NCBI RefSeq assembly: GCF_015694705.1
Contig: NZ_JADQDR010000008.1
Coordinates: 124,001 to 188,000 of the forward strand
Origin: Pontibacter rufus
GTDB taxonomy: Bacteria > Bacteroidota > Bacteroidia > Cytophagales > Hymenobacteraceae
Reading direction: 5' to 3'
Length of the DNA: 64,000 bases
Made by a program: the position numbers and the translations under genes. Below, piece after piece: positions 34,702-43,955 of this stretch (position 1 is its first letter; every line of letters starts with the position of its first letter). The notes beneath the pieces were generated by a model, which was not told the origin of the DNA, ran no database searches, and was given only the letters and a program-made list of their open reading frames with translations.

Positions 34702-36147
34702 TTAGTTTCCGGCAGGCGCTTTCTGCGCGAAGCCTGTGCGGGTCATCTCGCCCCAGCTCTTTTTGCCTGTAATCAGGTCGTAGTTGCCTTTGATGGCTGC
34801 CCATACTGTAACGGGATGATAAAACACAGGCTCGAACAGGGCGGTGCCCAGTAATTTGAGCATGTGTTTTGGCCGCTTATACTGCTGGTAAGAGCGCTCC
34901 TCAAATAAAATAGCAGAGACCGAAGTCATAATAGCAAACGCGTAAACAAGGCCGAAGAAAGAAAAGAAGTAAGGCCAGTTGGCATACCCAAGTATAGCCA
35001 TACAGATAAAGAACAGCGTACCGAAAAATTCAACTAAAGGAGCGAGCCATTCAAACAATATCCAGAGTGGCAGGCTTAGCATTCCCAAAATGCCATACTT
35101 TTTGTTGAAAATCATTTTGCGGTGCAGCCACAAAGTCTCGGCTGTTCCTCTTGTCCAGCGGTTGCGCTGCCGCTTTAGTATGTCCCAAGTTTGGGGCGCT
35201 TCGGTCCAGCAGAGCGGGTCCGGAATAAATGCGACTTTGCAGGGTGTTTTTTCTTCATACATGAGCCGGCGCATGCGTACCAGCAACTCCATGTCTTCTC
35301 CAACGGTGTTGTGGTTATAGCCGCCTGCGCGTATTACTGTTTCTTTGTCAAACATGCCAAAGGCGCCGGAGATAAGTAAAAGTCCATCCATTTGCGCCCA
35401 GGCCATCCGTCCCATCAGGAAAGCCCGGAAATACTCCAGCACCTGCACCCGCGCGATAAACTTTTCAGGCACCCTTATACTTATCAGGCGGCCAGCCTCC
35501 ACCACGCAGGAGTTAGCAATCCGGATAACACCGCCTGTAGCAATTACCTTTCGCTCCTCTTCCATAAAGGGTTTTACCAGTTTCAGCAAAGAATCTGATT
35601 CCAGCACGCAATCCACATCAATGCAGGCAATAAGCTTATTGGCCGCGATGTTAATGCCGACATTCAGCGCATCCGCCTTGCCGCCGTTTTCCTTATCAAC
35701 TACCACCAGCTTGTGGTAAGCAGGATTCCTGGCTTTATAAACGCCTCGGATAGGTTTTGTGGCAATTAATTCGTTAACAGCAAAATCCAGTTTTTCTAAT
35801 TCATAAGCTTTAATGAGCAGCTCCATGGTGTTGTCTTTGCTGCCATCGTTCACAATAATAACTTCGCAGTTGTTGTAATGCAGCGTCAGCAGCGATCTGA
35901 CATTGTCTACAATGGTCATCGACTCGTTGTAGGCGGGGGCAATCAGCGAAACAGAAGGTGCAAAGGGAGACGACAGGATAGCACGGTAATTAACAAAGCT
36001 GTTTTTTTGTTTATACCTTTTCATGGCCCATGCAGATATAGCCGAAAGCACAACGTAGCTCAGGCAAATGCCGATGGCATAAAACAGGATAAGGTAATTA
36101 AAGAACCCGGCTGTTTCAGATAAATAGTATTGCATCAGATTATTCAT
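34702..36147 (-). CDS. Membrane-bound family 2 glycosyltransferase (polysaccharide synthase type)
   Basis: 481 residues from the ATG at 36145-36147, which shares ATGA with the stop of the preceding gene; the longer frame upstream lies wholly inside that gene. One N-terminal helix (about 12-35) is followed by a GT2 domain with VIIVNDGSKDNT, the DxD in CIDVDCVLESDS, GEDMEL as the catalytic acid region and QRNRWTRG (the Q/RxxRW processive-synthase motif), then several C-terminal helices. The closest functional analogues are PgaC-, IcaA- and BcsA-like synthases that polymerise a sugar and pass it through the inner membrane. No PilZ domain is seen. It is the last gene of a five-gene regulatory/exopolysaccharide-like cluster. 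Confidence 0.9.
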   Translation of the reverse strand: MNNLMQYYLSETAGFFNYLILFYAIGICLSYVVLSAISAWAMKRYKQKNSFVNYRAILSSPFAPSVSLIAPAYNESMTIVDNVRSLLTLHYNNCEVIIVNDGSKDNTMELLIKAYELEKLDFAVNELIATKPIRGVYKARNPAYHKLVVVDKENGGKADALNVGINIAANKLIACIDVDCVLESDSLLKLVKPFMEEERKVIATGGVIRIANSCVVEAGRLISIRVPEKFIARVQVLEYFRAFLMGRMAWAQMDGLLLISGAFGMFDKETVIRAGGYNHNTVGEDMELLVRMRRLMYEEKTPCKVAFIPDPLCWTEAPQTWDILKRQRNRWTRGTAETLWLHRKMIFNKKYGILGMLSLPLWILFEWLAPLVEFFGTLFFICMAILGYANWPYFFSFFGLVYAFAIMTSVSAILFEERSYQQYKRPKHMLKLLGTALFEPVFYHPVTVWAAIKGNYDLITGKKSWGEMTRTGFAQKAPAGN

Positions 36148-37250
36148 GTCGTGGGCTCTAAAGTATAAGCGGCAACAGGCTGCAGCCCATGCTGTGGGTT
36201 GTTTTTTATTATGCTGATTAATTCGTTTCCGCGGGCGCCGCATTGGGCCATGGCCCTGGCAGCTTCAAACTGCACACCTTTGTCGCTGTCGTGTAGTTGG
36301 TTATTATAAAATGTGAGCAACTCGTCTCCGGCAATAAGCGCAAGCGTTTTCAGGATCTCCTGCCGCATGGTAACCTGTTCGTTGCCGTAGATTTGCAGCA
36401 ACTTTTCAGCCGCTTCACAGGCCCCAAGGTTACGCAACGCAACTACTGTTTCCTTGCGGATAAGGGCTGATGGATGGTCCAGCAACTTAAGCAGATCGGC
36501 AACCGCATCGTACTGGTTATAATGCTCAATCATCCGGATACAGAACATCACAATGGTGTCCTCATCTTTCTGCAGCCATTGGCTGAAAGCAGGTATTTTG
36601 ATGGAGTCGGCCTTTTGTGCGGCGCGTGCCAGCTGCATCTGCTGCCATTCCATCAGCGGTTCTTCCAGTTCATCCAGAAACGAGAAAGGTGCTTCGTTTT
36701 GCAGGTGCACCAACGCTATCTGCGCTTCGGAACGCAAAACCGGATGTGAGTGGTTGATAAATGCGCGGATTAGCTCAACGTCCTGCTTCATGCCCATTTC
36801 TGCTAGCTCGCATATACCATTTGCATTCTTGGCCCATGACGAAGTATAAAGTTTTTGCTTGGCATAAGCGTGTAGCCCCAGGCTCTGGTAAAGCGTCCGT
36901 AATCTGTCGGATGATTCGCCGGTGATATTCCTGTGTAATTTGAGCAGGTTTTCGATGAAGACGTAGCGCTGAAAAGCATTGGTTATATACTTCTGCCTGA
37001 AGCTTTCCAGGTGCGAAGCTGTGAGCTCATCGGCGTTGAACAGGTAAGATGTAATAAACTGCTGCGCCTTTTTGTCCATCCACCTTCTTTTCCGGAAACG
37101 GACACCATCCCTGAACCTGCTGTAAATGATAAACAGGAAAAGTATAAAAGCAATAGCAGCAAAAAGCAGCGAAGTGAGCAGGTTTAGTTGCACAAGGTCA
37201 GGCAGCTCCGGTATTGCCGGAAGTATGCGGGAAGGGTATGTTGTTTCCAT
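36144..37250 (-). CDS. Membrane-anchored HEAT-repeat protein
   Basis: 368 residues. One transmembrane segment (about 25-47, LTSLLFAAIAFILFLFIIYS) is followed by a basic stretch and an alpha-helical region of HEAT-like repeats (HPVLRSEAQIALVHLQ, HPSALIRKETVVALRNLGAC, VTMRQEILKTLALIAG, KGVQFEAARAMAQCGARG). HEAT repeats are protein-interaction scaffolds. The gene lies 3 bp after the YaiO-type gene and overlaps the glycosyltransferase gene by 4 nt, so stoichiometric expression with both is likely. A scaffold or regulator role for the synthase at the inner membrane is inference from context. Confidence 0.82.
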   Translation of the reverse strand: METTYPSRILPAIPELPDLVQLNLLTSLLFAAIAFILFLFIIYSRFRDGVRFRKRRWMDKKAQQFITSYLFNADELTASHLESFRQKYITNAFQRYVFIENLLKLHRNITGESSDRLRTLYQSLGLHAYAKQKLYTSSWAKNANGICELAEMGMKQDVELIRAFINHSHPVLRSEAQIALVHLQNEAPFSFLDELEEPLMEWQQMQLARAAQKADSIKIPAFSQWLQKDEDTIVMFCIRMIEHYNQYDAVADLLKLLDHPSALIRKETVVALRNLGACEAAEKLLQIYGNEQVTMRQEILKTLALIAGDELLTFYNNQLHDSDKGVQFEAARAMAQCGARGNELISIIKNNPQHGLQPVAAYTLEPTT

Positions 37251-37253
37251 TGT

Positions 37254-38498
37254 CTAAAATTTATTCAGAACTGATATGCCCACCGTGTACCTGCTGCGGA
37301 AGGAGTCTTTCGCATACTCTTCATACTCGTAGGTAAATGTGCCGCCCAGCAGGTATTTTTTTCCGAGTCGGAACTGGGCATCCAGCCCGGCACGGGTGGA
37401 GTTCAAACGGCTTATTTCCCGGAAACCTACCTGTTCAGACGGAACACTGCCTTTGCCCAGGACCAGGGTAAGGTAGTCTTCTTCGCTTTTGAGATATTGG
37501 CGCAGCTGCAGGATGCCTGTTGTCTGCCATTCGTTATTCGTCCGCTGCAGGAATGATCGGAAGTTCAGCCATTTTTTAGGGAAATACTTTCCTACAGAAC
37601 CTGTGTATAAAACAACGGTTTCATCCGGAAAGAACAGCCCGCGGGCGCCCAGTGATGCTTCTATTACGTGCGGGAATACATGATATAGTTCGGCGCCGGT
37701 GCGGTAGGAGGGGAATAACTTTTTATCGGATGCGCCAATGTTCAGGTAAGCATACGTATTCCTGCTGAGCTGCGGATAGGCATCAAGTTCACCCTGCAGG
37801 CTTTTATCGCCATAGCGCTGTGCATAACTTACCCTTGCCAGGTATTTGCTGCCGGAGGTCTGGTGGGTATACTCCAGTGCCCCCAGGTGCCAGGCATCTG
37901 TGTGCTGATCAAAAGCAGTTACCTGGTAGCTGGCTTTCAGGATATCTACGCGAAGCGCCTGCTGCACCTGGGCCTTTATTTTCAGTGCATCTTTGTTTTC
38001 CGGTTCCTGCTTTAGCAGCATGTCCAGGGTAGTGGCGGCATCTTCATACTCTTCTATAGCATACAAGGCACGGGCTTTCCGGAGCAGGAAAGGAACAGCA
38101 GCGGGTGCAGCGGCAAGGCCGCTGTTGCTATAGGAAAGCGCTTTCTCAGGAGCATGTGACCATAACTCGATATCAGCCAGCAGGAGTAATGCTTCCTGCC
38201 GGGCCGGAGATTTCTGTAACAGTGGCTGCAACAGCACCCTGGCAGAGTCGTATTGCTGTTCCCAGGCATATGTGCGGGCAATCAGCAGCGTGGCATCGGT
38301 ATAAGCCGGAATTGCCTGCAGTACTTGTCTGCCAAGTTGCCGGCTATACTTATACCTGCCTTTATAGGCCAGTTCCTGCGCCTGCCTGAAAAGTGAATCA
38401 GCCTTAGCGGCAGGAACCTGCGCCTGCAGAGCACCGGAGAAGAGCAGGAAGGATAAGCACAGGCAAAGCGCTGCACCGCACCCCGAAGTTAGCTTCAT
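37254..38498 (-). CDS. YaiO-family protein: TPR region plus outer-membrane barrel
   Basis: 414 residues with a signal peptide (1-26, ending ALQAQ). Residues 30-190 form TPR-like helices (ADSLFRQAQELAYKGRYKYS, ALLLLADIELWSHAPEKALS, ALYAIEEYEDAATTLDMLLK). Residues 195-414 form a YaiO-type outer-membrane beta-barrel ending in YTVGISVLNKF. TPR plus barrel recalls PgaA and BcsC, the exopolysaccharide export porins. It overlaps the response regulator gene by 4 nt and is 3 bp before the HEAT gene. Export or modification of the polymer made by the GT2 enzyme is the natural inference. Confidence 0.85.
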   Translation of the reverse strand: MKLTSGCGAALCLCLSFLLFSGALQAQVPAAKADSLFRQAQELAYKGRYKYSRQLGRQVLQAIPAYTDATLLIARTYAWEQQYDSARVLLQPLLQKSPARQEALLLLADIELWSHAPEKALSYSNSGLAAAPAAVPFLLRKARALYAIEEYEDAATTLDMLLKQEPENKDALKIKAQVQQALRVDILKASYQVTAFDQHTDAWHLGALEYTHQTSGSKYLARVSYAQRYGDKSLQGELDAYPQLSRNTYAYLNIGASDKKLFPSYRTGAELYHVFPHVIEASLGARGLFFPDETVVLYTGSVGKYFPKKWLNFRSFLQRTNNEWQTTGILQLRQYLKSEEDYLTLVLGKGSVPSEQVGFREISRLNSTRAGLDAQFRLGKKYLLGGTFTYEYEEYAKDSFRSRYTVGISVLNKF

Positions 38499-38866
38499 TT
38501 TGTAACAGTATAACGGATAAGCAGGCGTTTTACACGAAGCGAAAGTTCACCCGGGCTAAAAGGCTTGGCAATAAAATCATCAGCGCCAAGTTTAAAGGCA
38601 TCCATAATGGTGCCTTCTTCATCAGCCGCAGAGAGTACGATTACAGGCAGTTCGGGCAGGTTTGTTTTTGCATAGGATAGCACTTCCATGCCGGTTACAA
38701 AGGGCAGCATAAGATCCGTAAGCACAAGGTCAAATTTGTTGTTTTTCAGCTTTTCCATCGCTTCCCTGCCATCCCTTGCTACTGTTACGCTATAGTTGTC
38801 CTTCTTCAGCCGGAATTCAAGCGTGCGTAAAATCATTTCATCGTCTTCAACTACAAGAATCATCAT
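38495..38866 (-). CDS. Single-domain response regulator
   Basis: 123 residues, receiver domain only: acidic pocket VVEDDE (7-10), phospho-acceptor D51 in VLTDLMLP, switch residue in VLSAADEEG, and K in FIAKPFSPGE. There is no output domain. It heads the YaiO-HEAT-GT2 unit, overlapping the YaiO gene by 4 nt, so it is made together with the synthesis machinery. Direct control of that machinery by protein contact is plausible. The hybrid kinase encoded 128 bp upstream is the likely phosphate source. Confidence 0.92.
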   Translation of the reverse strand: MMILVVEDDEMILRTLEFRLKKDNYSVTVARDGREAMEKLKNNKFDLVLTDLMLPFVTGMEVLSYAKTNLPELPVIVLSAADEEGTIMDAFKLGADDFIAKPFSPGELSLRVKRLLIRYTVTK

Positions 38867-38994
38867 AAGTATAAGTTTGCTGTGTTAATTGCGGCGCTTA
38901 CGGCCGGATAAATTTTAGCTTAATAACCTTTGCAGATAAAGCTTATACAAAGTGCTTTACTTTGGCGGCTTCACCCGGAAGTATAAATTGTTTG

Positions 38995-41586
38995 TCAGGC
39001 TGAAAGGGGCTGCAGTTCTACCATTACTTTACTATTTATGTCGGTAAGCTCCTGGTTTAGTTGCAGTACATGGTCAACTTCAGGGTTTTGCTTTACCAGT
39101 TCTTCTATTTGTTTGAGTCTTGTCAGCATACTTTCTGCACCTATCAGCGATACAGAGGACTTAAGTTTATGGGCTATTTCCTTAACTTCCGGCAAATTAT
39201 TTATCATGGCTGCCTGTTTCATTTTTTCCAGCTCCCGGGGTGCCTGTTTCAGAAAGAGGATAATCATTTCCTTAACAAAGTTGCTGTCGCCGCCCGACAT
39301 TCTATGCAGGTAAGCCAGATCGCACAGCTTTACAGCCGGCGGCGCTGTATCGGGCTCACAAGGTAGTTCGGGCTTTGGAGTGCCTGCCAGCAGGTAGAGC
39401 TTGCTGAGGAGCTCCTGGGTTTTAAAAGGTTTGGAGATATAATCATTCATGCCCTGCGCCAGGCACTTTTCCTTTTCGCCGCTCATGGCGTGCGCCGTCA
39501 TAGCCATAATAGGCACCTCAGCTTTCAGCTCATTACGAATGTGCCTGGTCGCCTCGTATCCATCCATCACCGGCATTTGAATATCCATTAGTATGGCATC
39601 AAAGTGTTTTTTCTGTCTGATAAGCGCCACTGCTTCGCTTCCGTTCACGGCAAGTTCAGTTGTAAAGCCCATGTCGTGCAAAACCCGCAGGGCGAGCTTC
39701 TGGTTGAGCGGGTTGTCTTCTGCTACAAGTATGTGTAACTGGCGGCGGAATATAGTGCTGTCTTCCGGCTGTGCATGGGCGCTGTAGGGCAGCAGGTCGT
39801 CTTCCGCAACCAGTATATAAGGGATGGTTACCTCGAAAACGGAACCTTGTCCGGGAGTACTTTCCACTGAAATACGGCCGCCCTGTAGCTCTACCAGGTT
39901 TTTAACAATTGTTAAGCCCAGCCCCGAACCTCCGAACTCGCGTGTGGTGGAACTGGAGGCCTGGCTGAACCGCTCAAATACTGTTTCCAGCTTATCTGCT
40001 GGTATGCCGATGCCGTTGTCAGTTACTGAGATGGTTATCCAGGCTTTATCCGGTTCGGTTTTATGGACCTTTGCATTAACCAGTATGGCGCCCTTTTCTG
40101 TAAACTTTATGGCATTATCAACCAGGTTAGATATGATCTGCGTTAACCTGACCGGATCACCCAGCACCAGCGCCGGCAGCATATCGCCAGCTTTTATACT
40201 TAATTCCAGGCCCTTCTGACGAGCTTTGGGCTGCAACATCATTACCAGTGAATCCAGTAGCGAGGCAATACCGAAAGGTATAACCTCCAGTTGGACCATG
40301 CCGGATTGCAATTTTGAGAAATCAAGAATGTCGTTGATGATGATGAGCAGGTTCTCGCCCGACGTGCGTATTGCCTCAGCAAACTGCTTTTGCTCTTCGT
40401 GCAGGCCGGATTTAAGTAAAAGATTGGAGAAGCCTATGATAGCATTCATCGGTGTACGGATTTCGTGGCTCATATTCGCCAGGAAACGATCTTTGGCAAC
40501 AGATGAGGCTTCAGCCGCCTCTTTGGCTTGCATCAACTCTGCTTCCGCGATTTTACGATCCGTAATGTCCTGAAAGGCTGCAATAGCATATACAACCTCA
40601 TTAGCTCTGTCGAAAACCGGGCCGGCTGTTTCAGATAAAAGTATTATGTCATTACCCTGCCTTATCTCAATGTTATCTGTTTGCGCCTTAATGCCGCGCA
40701 ATGCCAGCATGATTGGCATCTGCTCCAGGGGATAATACTCATCGGTGCCTGCCATAAACAAACTTTCATCATGCTCCAGTTGGTGTATATTCTGGATTGG
40801 CCCTCCCGGAAAAAGCTTAGACAAGACTTCCTGGCCTTGTTTATTGGCAAAAGCCAACTCTCCCCGTGCATCGCGCACGGTAATACCAACAGGAAGCGCC
40901 TCAAAGAACTGCTTCAGGCGCGATTCATTTTCTCTCAGCTCATGCTCAAGTTTTACTCTCTTATTAATGTCTTTAAAGATCTTAAAAATGGCAAACACGC
41001 CTATGCTAATCATCAGCAAGGTGCCTAGTCCATTTATTATCTTTTCCTGATTGGTAAGCGTGGTGGACTTTTCCTCCCTTTGTGCCAATAGCCTGTTCTC
41101 TATTGCTTTCATTCCCACTATTTTAGAATGGATTTTATCCATGAGCATTTTCCCTTCACCTGCCGATATCAGGGCTGCAGCCTGCTCCCTTTTTCTATGA
41201 ATCATGGAATCATTAAAGGCTATTTTTGCACCAATCAGTGGTTTTAATTCAGCTACATTGCGTTGCTGCGCCGGGTTATCCGATGTTAGTACCTTTACCT
41301 GCTGCAGGTGCCGATAGATGCTTACCTGTACGCTATCGAAACTCTGTAGGAATATTGTATTGCCGCTGATAGCATAGCCGCGTGCGTTGCTCTCCAGCGT
41401 AGTTAGGGCTGTTTTGGTCTGATCTAGCTCATTTATAACCTGATAAGTATGCGAAACCATGTGTTTGGTTTCCTGTAAGTTGTGATTTAGCAGGAAAGAG
41501 ATAAACTGAATAAAAAGAGTAAGCAGCAGACTGACGCCCAGGCTAAGCAATACTTTTAACTTTAGTTTTCGGGAAGATGCAGGCAT
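38995..41586 (-). CDS. Hybrid sensor kinase: CHASE3-PAS-HisKA-HATPase-REC-Hpt
   Basis: 863 residues. Two membrane helices (about 9-30 and 184-205) flank a CHASE3-like four-helix sensor. A PAS domain (about 222-345) follows, then HisKA with H374 in MSHEIRTPMNAII, an HATPase domain (NLVDNAIKFTE, DNGIGIPADK, GSGLGLTIV), a receiver domain with D668 in LMDIQMPVMDG, and a C-terminal Hpt domain with H806 in AHKLKSS. This is a complete internal phosphorelay (H374 to D668 to H806) whose final acceptor should be a separate receiver, most likely the adjacent single-domain regulator. It lies upstream of the exopolysaccharide-like locus on the same strand. Confidence 0.93.
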   Translation of the reverse strand: MPASSRKLKLKVLLSLGVSLLLTLFIQFISFLLNHNLQETKHMVSHTYQVINELDQTKTALTTLESNARGYAISGNTIFLQSFDSVQVSIYRHLQQVKVLTSDNPAQQRNVAELKPLIGAKIAFNDSMIHRKREQAAALISAGEGKMLMDKIHSKIVGMKAIENRLLAQREEKSTTLTNQEKIINGLGTLLMISIGVFAIFKIFKDINKRVKLEHELRENESRLKQFFEALPVGITVRDARGELAFANKQGQEVLSKLFPGGPIQNIHQLEHDESLFMAGTDEYYPLEQMPIMLALRGIKAQTDNIEIRQGNDIILLSETAGPVFDRANEVVYAIAAFQDITDRKIAEAELMQAKEAAEASSVAKDRFLANMSHEIRTPMNAIIGFSNLLLKSGLHEEQKQFAEAIRTSGENLLIIINDILDFSKLQSGMVQLEVIPFGIASLLDSLVMMLQPKARQKGLELSIKAGDMLPALVLGDPVRLTQIISNLVDNAIKFTEKGAILVNAKVHKTEPDKAWITISVTDNGIGIPADKLETVFERFSQASSSTTREFGGSGLGLTIVKNLVELQGGRISVESTPGQGSVFEVTIPYILVAEDDLLPYSAHAQPEDSTIFRRQLHILVAEDNPLNQKLALRVLHDMGFTTELAVNGSEAVALIRQKKHFDAILMDIQMPVMDGYEATRHIRNELKAEVPIMAMTAHAMSGEKEKCLAQGMNDYISKPFKTQELLSKLYLLAGTPKPELPCEPDTAPPAVKLCDLAYLHRMSGGDSNFVKEMIILFLKQAPRELEKMKQAAMINNLPEVKEIAHKLKSSVSLIGAESMLTRLKQIEELVKQNPEVDHVLQLNQELTDINSKVMVELQPLSA

Positions 41587-41834
41587 GCTGAAGGAGCTAC
41601 TTATACTTAAAAATTAGGCATATTTTTGATGCAGGCAGCATTAAATAAATAGTAATAGTACAATTGTGTAAATACTGTCAGCACAAATATCGTATATAAT
41701 CTGATATATAAAATTTTTTAGGTTGAAGAATTGAAAATATTTTTTTCAGACCTATTTTGTACGACTAAAAACGTGCTGTCTGCGCATTTATCCCCATCTT
41801 TTATTAATTTGCCTTCACACCTATACATCAAACC

Positions 41835-43613
41835 ATGAACTATAAGGAAAAGCTGATGGCCATCCGGAGCCAGATGAAAGGGGAGGGCGTAAGCGCCTAC
41901 ATTATCCCTTCGTCAGATCCGCATATAAGCGAGTATTTGCCGGACAGGTATAAGTGCATATATTTTGCCTCGGGCTTTACCGGCTCGGCCGGCACGCTGG
42001 TGATAACCGAGGACTTTGCCGGCCTCTGGACAGATGCCCGCTATTTTGAGCAGGCCGGTGAACAACTGGAAGGCAGCGGGTTTGAGCTGGTGAAACTAAA
42101 CGTGCAGCATGCGCCGGAGTATATTCAGTGGCTGGCCGAACGATTAGACGCAGGTGCAATTGTTGCTTTTGATGCCAAACTGATTTCTGTGGGGCTGGCC
42201 CAACTGCTGGAGCAGCAGCTTTTGCCCCTTGGCATAGCGCTGGACAGTAGCCGTGATTACCTGGCACCCATCTGGCAGGACAGGCCCAGCCTGCCCACCG
42301 CACCGGCATACCTGCTCGGAGAAGAAATAACCGGAGAATCACTGGCGGATAAGTTAGCTAGGCTGCGCGCTGGCCTGCGTAAGTATAAAGCAGATTATCA
42401 TCTGATTTCATCGCTGGATGATCTGGCATGGCTTTTTAACATGCGTGGCTCTGATGTAAAGTGTAATCCGGTGGTGCTCAGCTTTGCGCTTATCAGCCAA
42501 GAAATGGTTATTTTATTTATCGACACCTTAAAGCTAAGCGACGCAGACCAGCATAAACTGCTGGAGGCAGGCGTAGAACTGCAGGCCTATGAATTGATTG
42601 AACCTGCCCTGGTCAGCCTTCCTGATGGCGCCAGCATTCTCATCGACCCAAAACGCAACTGCTTTGCACTCTATAAAAAGCTGCCGGCTTCGGTGCGTGT
42701 TATCCAGGATACGAATCCAACTGCCTTTTTCAAAGCTGTTAAAAATAAAACAGAGATAGAAAACACCCGCCAAACGATGGTAAAAGATGGCGTGGCCCTG
42801 ACGCGCTTCTTCAAATGGCTGGAAGAGCATGTCGGCAGCACGCAAATCACAGAAATGTCGGTGGCTGATAAAGTGCGGGCCTTTAGAGAGGAGCAGGAAG
42901 GCTTTGTAGGCGAGAGTTTTGATACCATTGCCGGCTACAAAGCACATGGCGCACTGCCACATTACAAAGCTACCCCCGAAAGCGATGCTACCCTGAACCC
43001 AGATGGCCTGTTCCTGCTCGACTCCGGCGGGCAATACCAGACCGGCACCACCGATATTACGCGGGTGGTATCTTTGGGCAATTTAACGGACGCAGAAAGT
43101 ATAGATTATACGTTGGTGCTGAAGGGTATGATAGACGGCGCCTCGGCCCGCTTCCCGAAAGGTACCCGCGGCTACCAACTGGACGCCATCACCCGCAAAC
43201 CACTCTGGGATTATGCCCGCAATTATGGGCATGGCACCGGCCACGGGGTCGGCTTTTTCCTGAATGTGCACGAAGGCCCGCAAGTTTTTAATCCTTCCCC
43301 CACGCCTGTTGACATCGAATTGGGGATGATTACATCGGTGGAGCCCGGTATTTACCGCCCCGGCCAGTACGGCATCCGTATCGAAAACCTGGTGCTGACG
43401 GTGGAGGACGAAACGAACGATTTTGGTACGTTTTATACTTTCGAGCAGCTGACGGTTGCCCTGATAGATACCAAACCGGTGAAGAAGGACCTGCTGGAGG
43501 CCCATCACATCCAGTGGCTGAACAACTATAACCGGATGGTAGCCGATCGCCTGCAGCCATACCTGAATGATGACGAAGCAGCCTGGCTTCAAGAAAAAGC
43601 AAAAGCAATATAA
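41835..43613 (+). CDS. Xaa-Pro aminopeptidase (aminopeptidase P, M24B)
   Basis: 592 residues, the length of the three-domain aminopeptidase P of Bacteroidota and eukaryotes. Two creatinase-like N-terminal domains (about 1-300) precede the pita-bread catalytic domain. Metal ligands are visible: LLDSGGQYQTGTTDITR (two Asp), GHGTGHGVGFFLNVHE (His), TSVEPGIYR (Glu) and GIRIENLVL (Glu). It removes N-terminal residues preceding proline, in the cytosol. It is monocistronic and is followed by a terminator at 43647. Confidence 0.94.
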   Translation: MNYKEKLMAIRSQMKGEGVSAYIIPSSDPHISEYLPDRYKCIYFASGFTGSAGTLVITEDFAGLWTDARYFEQAGEQLEGSGFELVKLNVQHAPEYIQWLAERLDAGAIVAFDAKLISVGLAQLLEQQLLPLGIALDSSRDYLAPIWQDRPSLPTAPAYLLGEEITGESLADKLARLRAGLRKYKADYHLISSLDDLAWLFNMRGSDVKCNPVVLSFALISQEMVILFIDTLKLSDADQHKLLEAGVELQAYELIEPALVSLPDGASILIDPKRNCFALYKKLPASVRVIQDTNPTAFFKAVKNKTEIENTRQTMVKDGVALTRFFKWLEEHVGSTQITEMSVADKVRAFREEQEGFVGESFDTIAGYKAHGALPHYKATPESDATLNPDGLFLLDSGGQYQTGTTDITRVVSLGNLTDAESIDYTLVLKGMIDGASARFPKGTRGYQLDAITRKPLWDYARNYGHGTGHGVGFFLNVHEGPQVFNPSPTPVDIELGMITSVEPGIYRPGQYGIRIENLVLTVEDETNDFGTFYTFEQLTVALIDTKPVKKDLLEAHHIQWLNNYNRMVADRLQPYLNDDEAAWLQEKAKAI

Positions 43614-43646
43614 CCGCTGATTTATTCTTAACCTGAATGCACCCGG

Positions 43647-43683
43647 AAGCCTTAGCTATCAACCTGATAGCTAAGGCTTTTTT
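43647..43683 (+). terminator. Rho-independent terminator of the aminopeptidase gene
   Basis: Perfect 14-bp stem AAGCCTTAGCTATC / GATAGCTAAGGCTT with a 5-nt loop, followed by a run of T. It lies 34 bp after the stop codon. Confidence 0.88.
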
Positions 43684-43955
43684 GCTATACATCTACCTGA
43701 ATTGATTTCCGGAACCTGAATAATTGCACCGGGACTCTGTTGCTGCAGGTATAGTAAAAGTCATCGGAGGATCAGCCTGCAAGCCTTTGTAAATTATTGT
43801 ATTATATTATTAAATAATTTACCTGAATTAATCTGTAAACCGTATAAGCCTTAAGATTCGCTAGAGAGGTTTAACTTTGAAATCATACTTCTATGAAGGC
43901 AGCTTATACTTCAGGATTAGGGAAAATATTCCCGCCGGTGCTCGTGTGCAAATTC

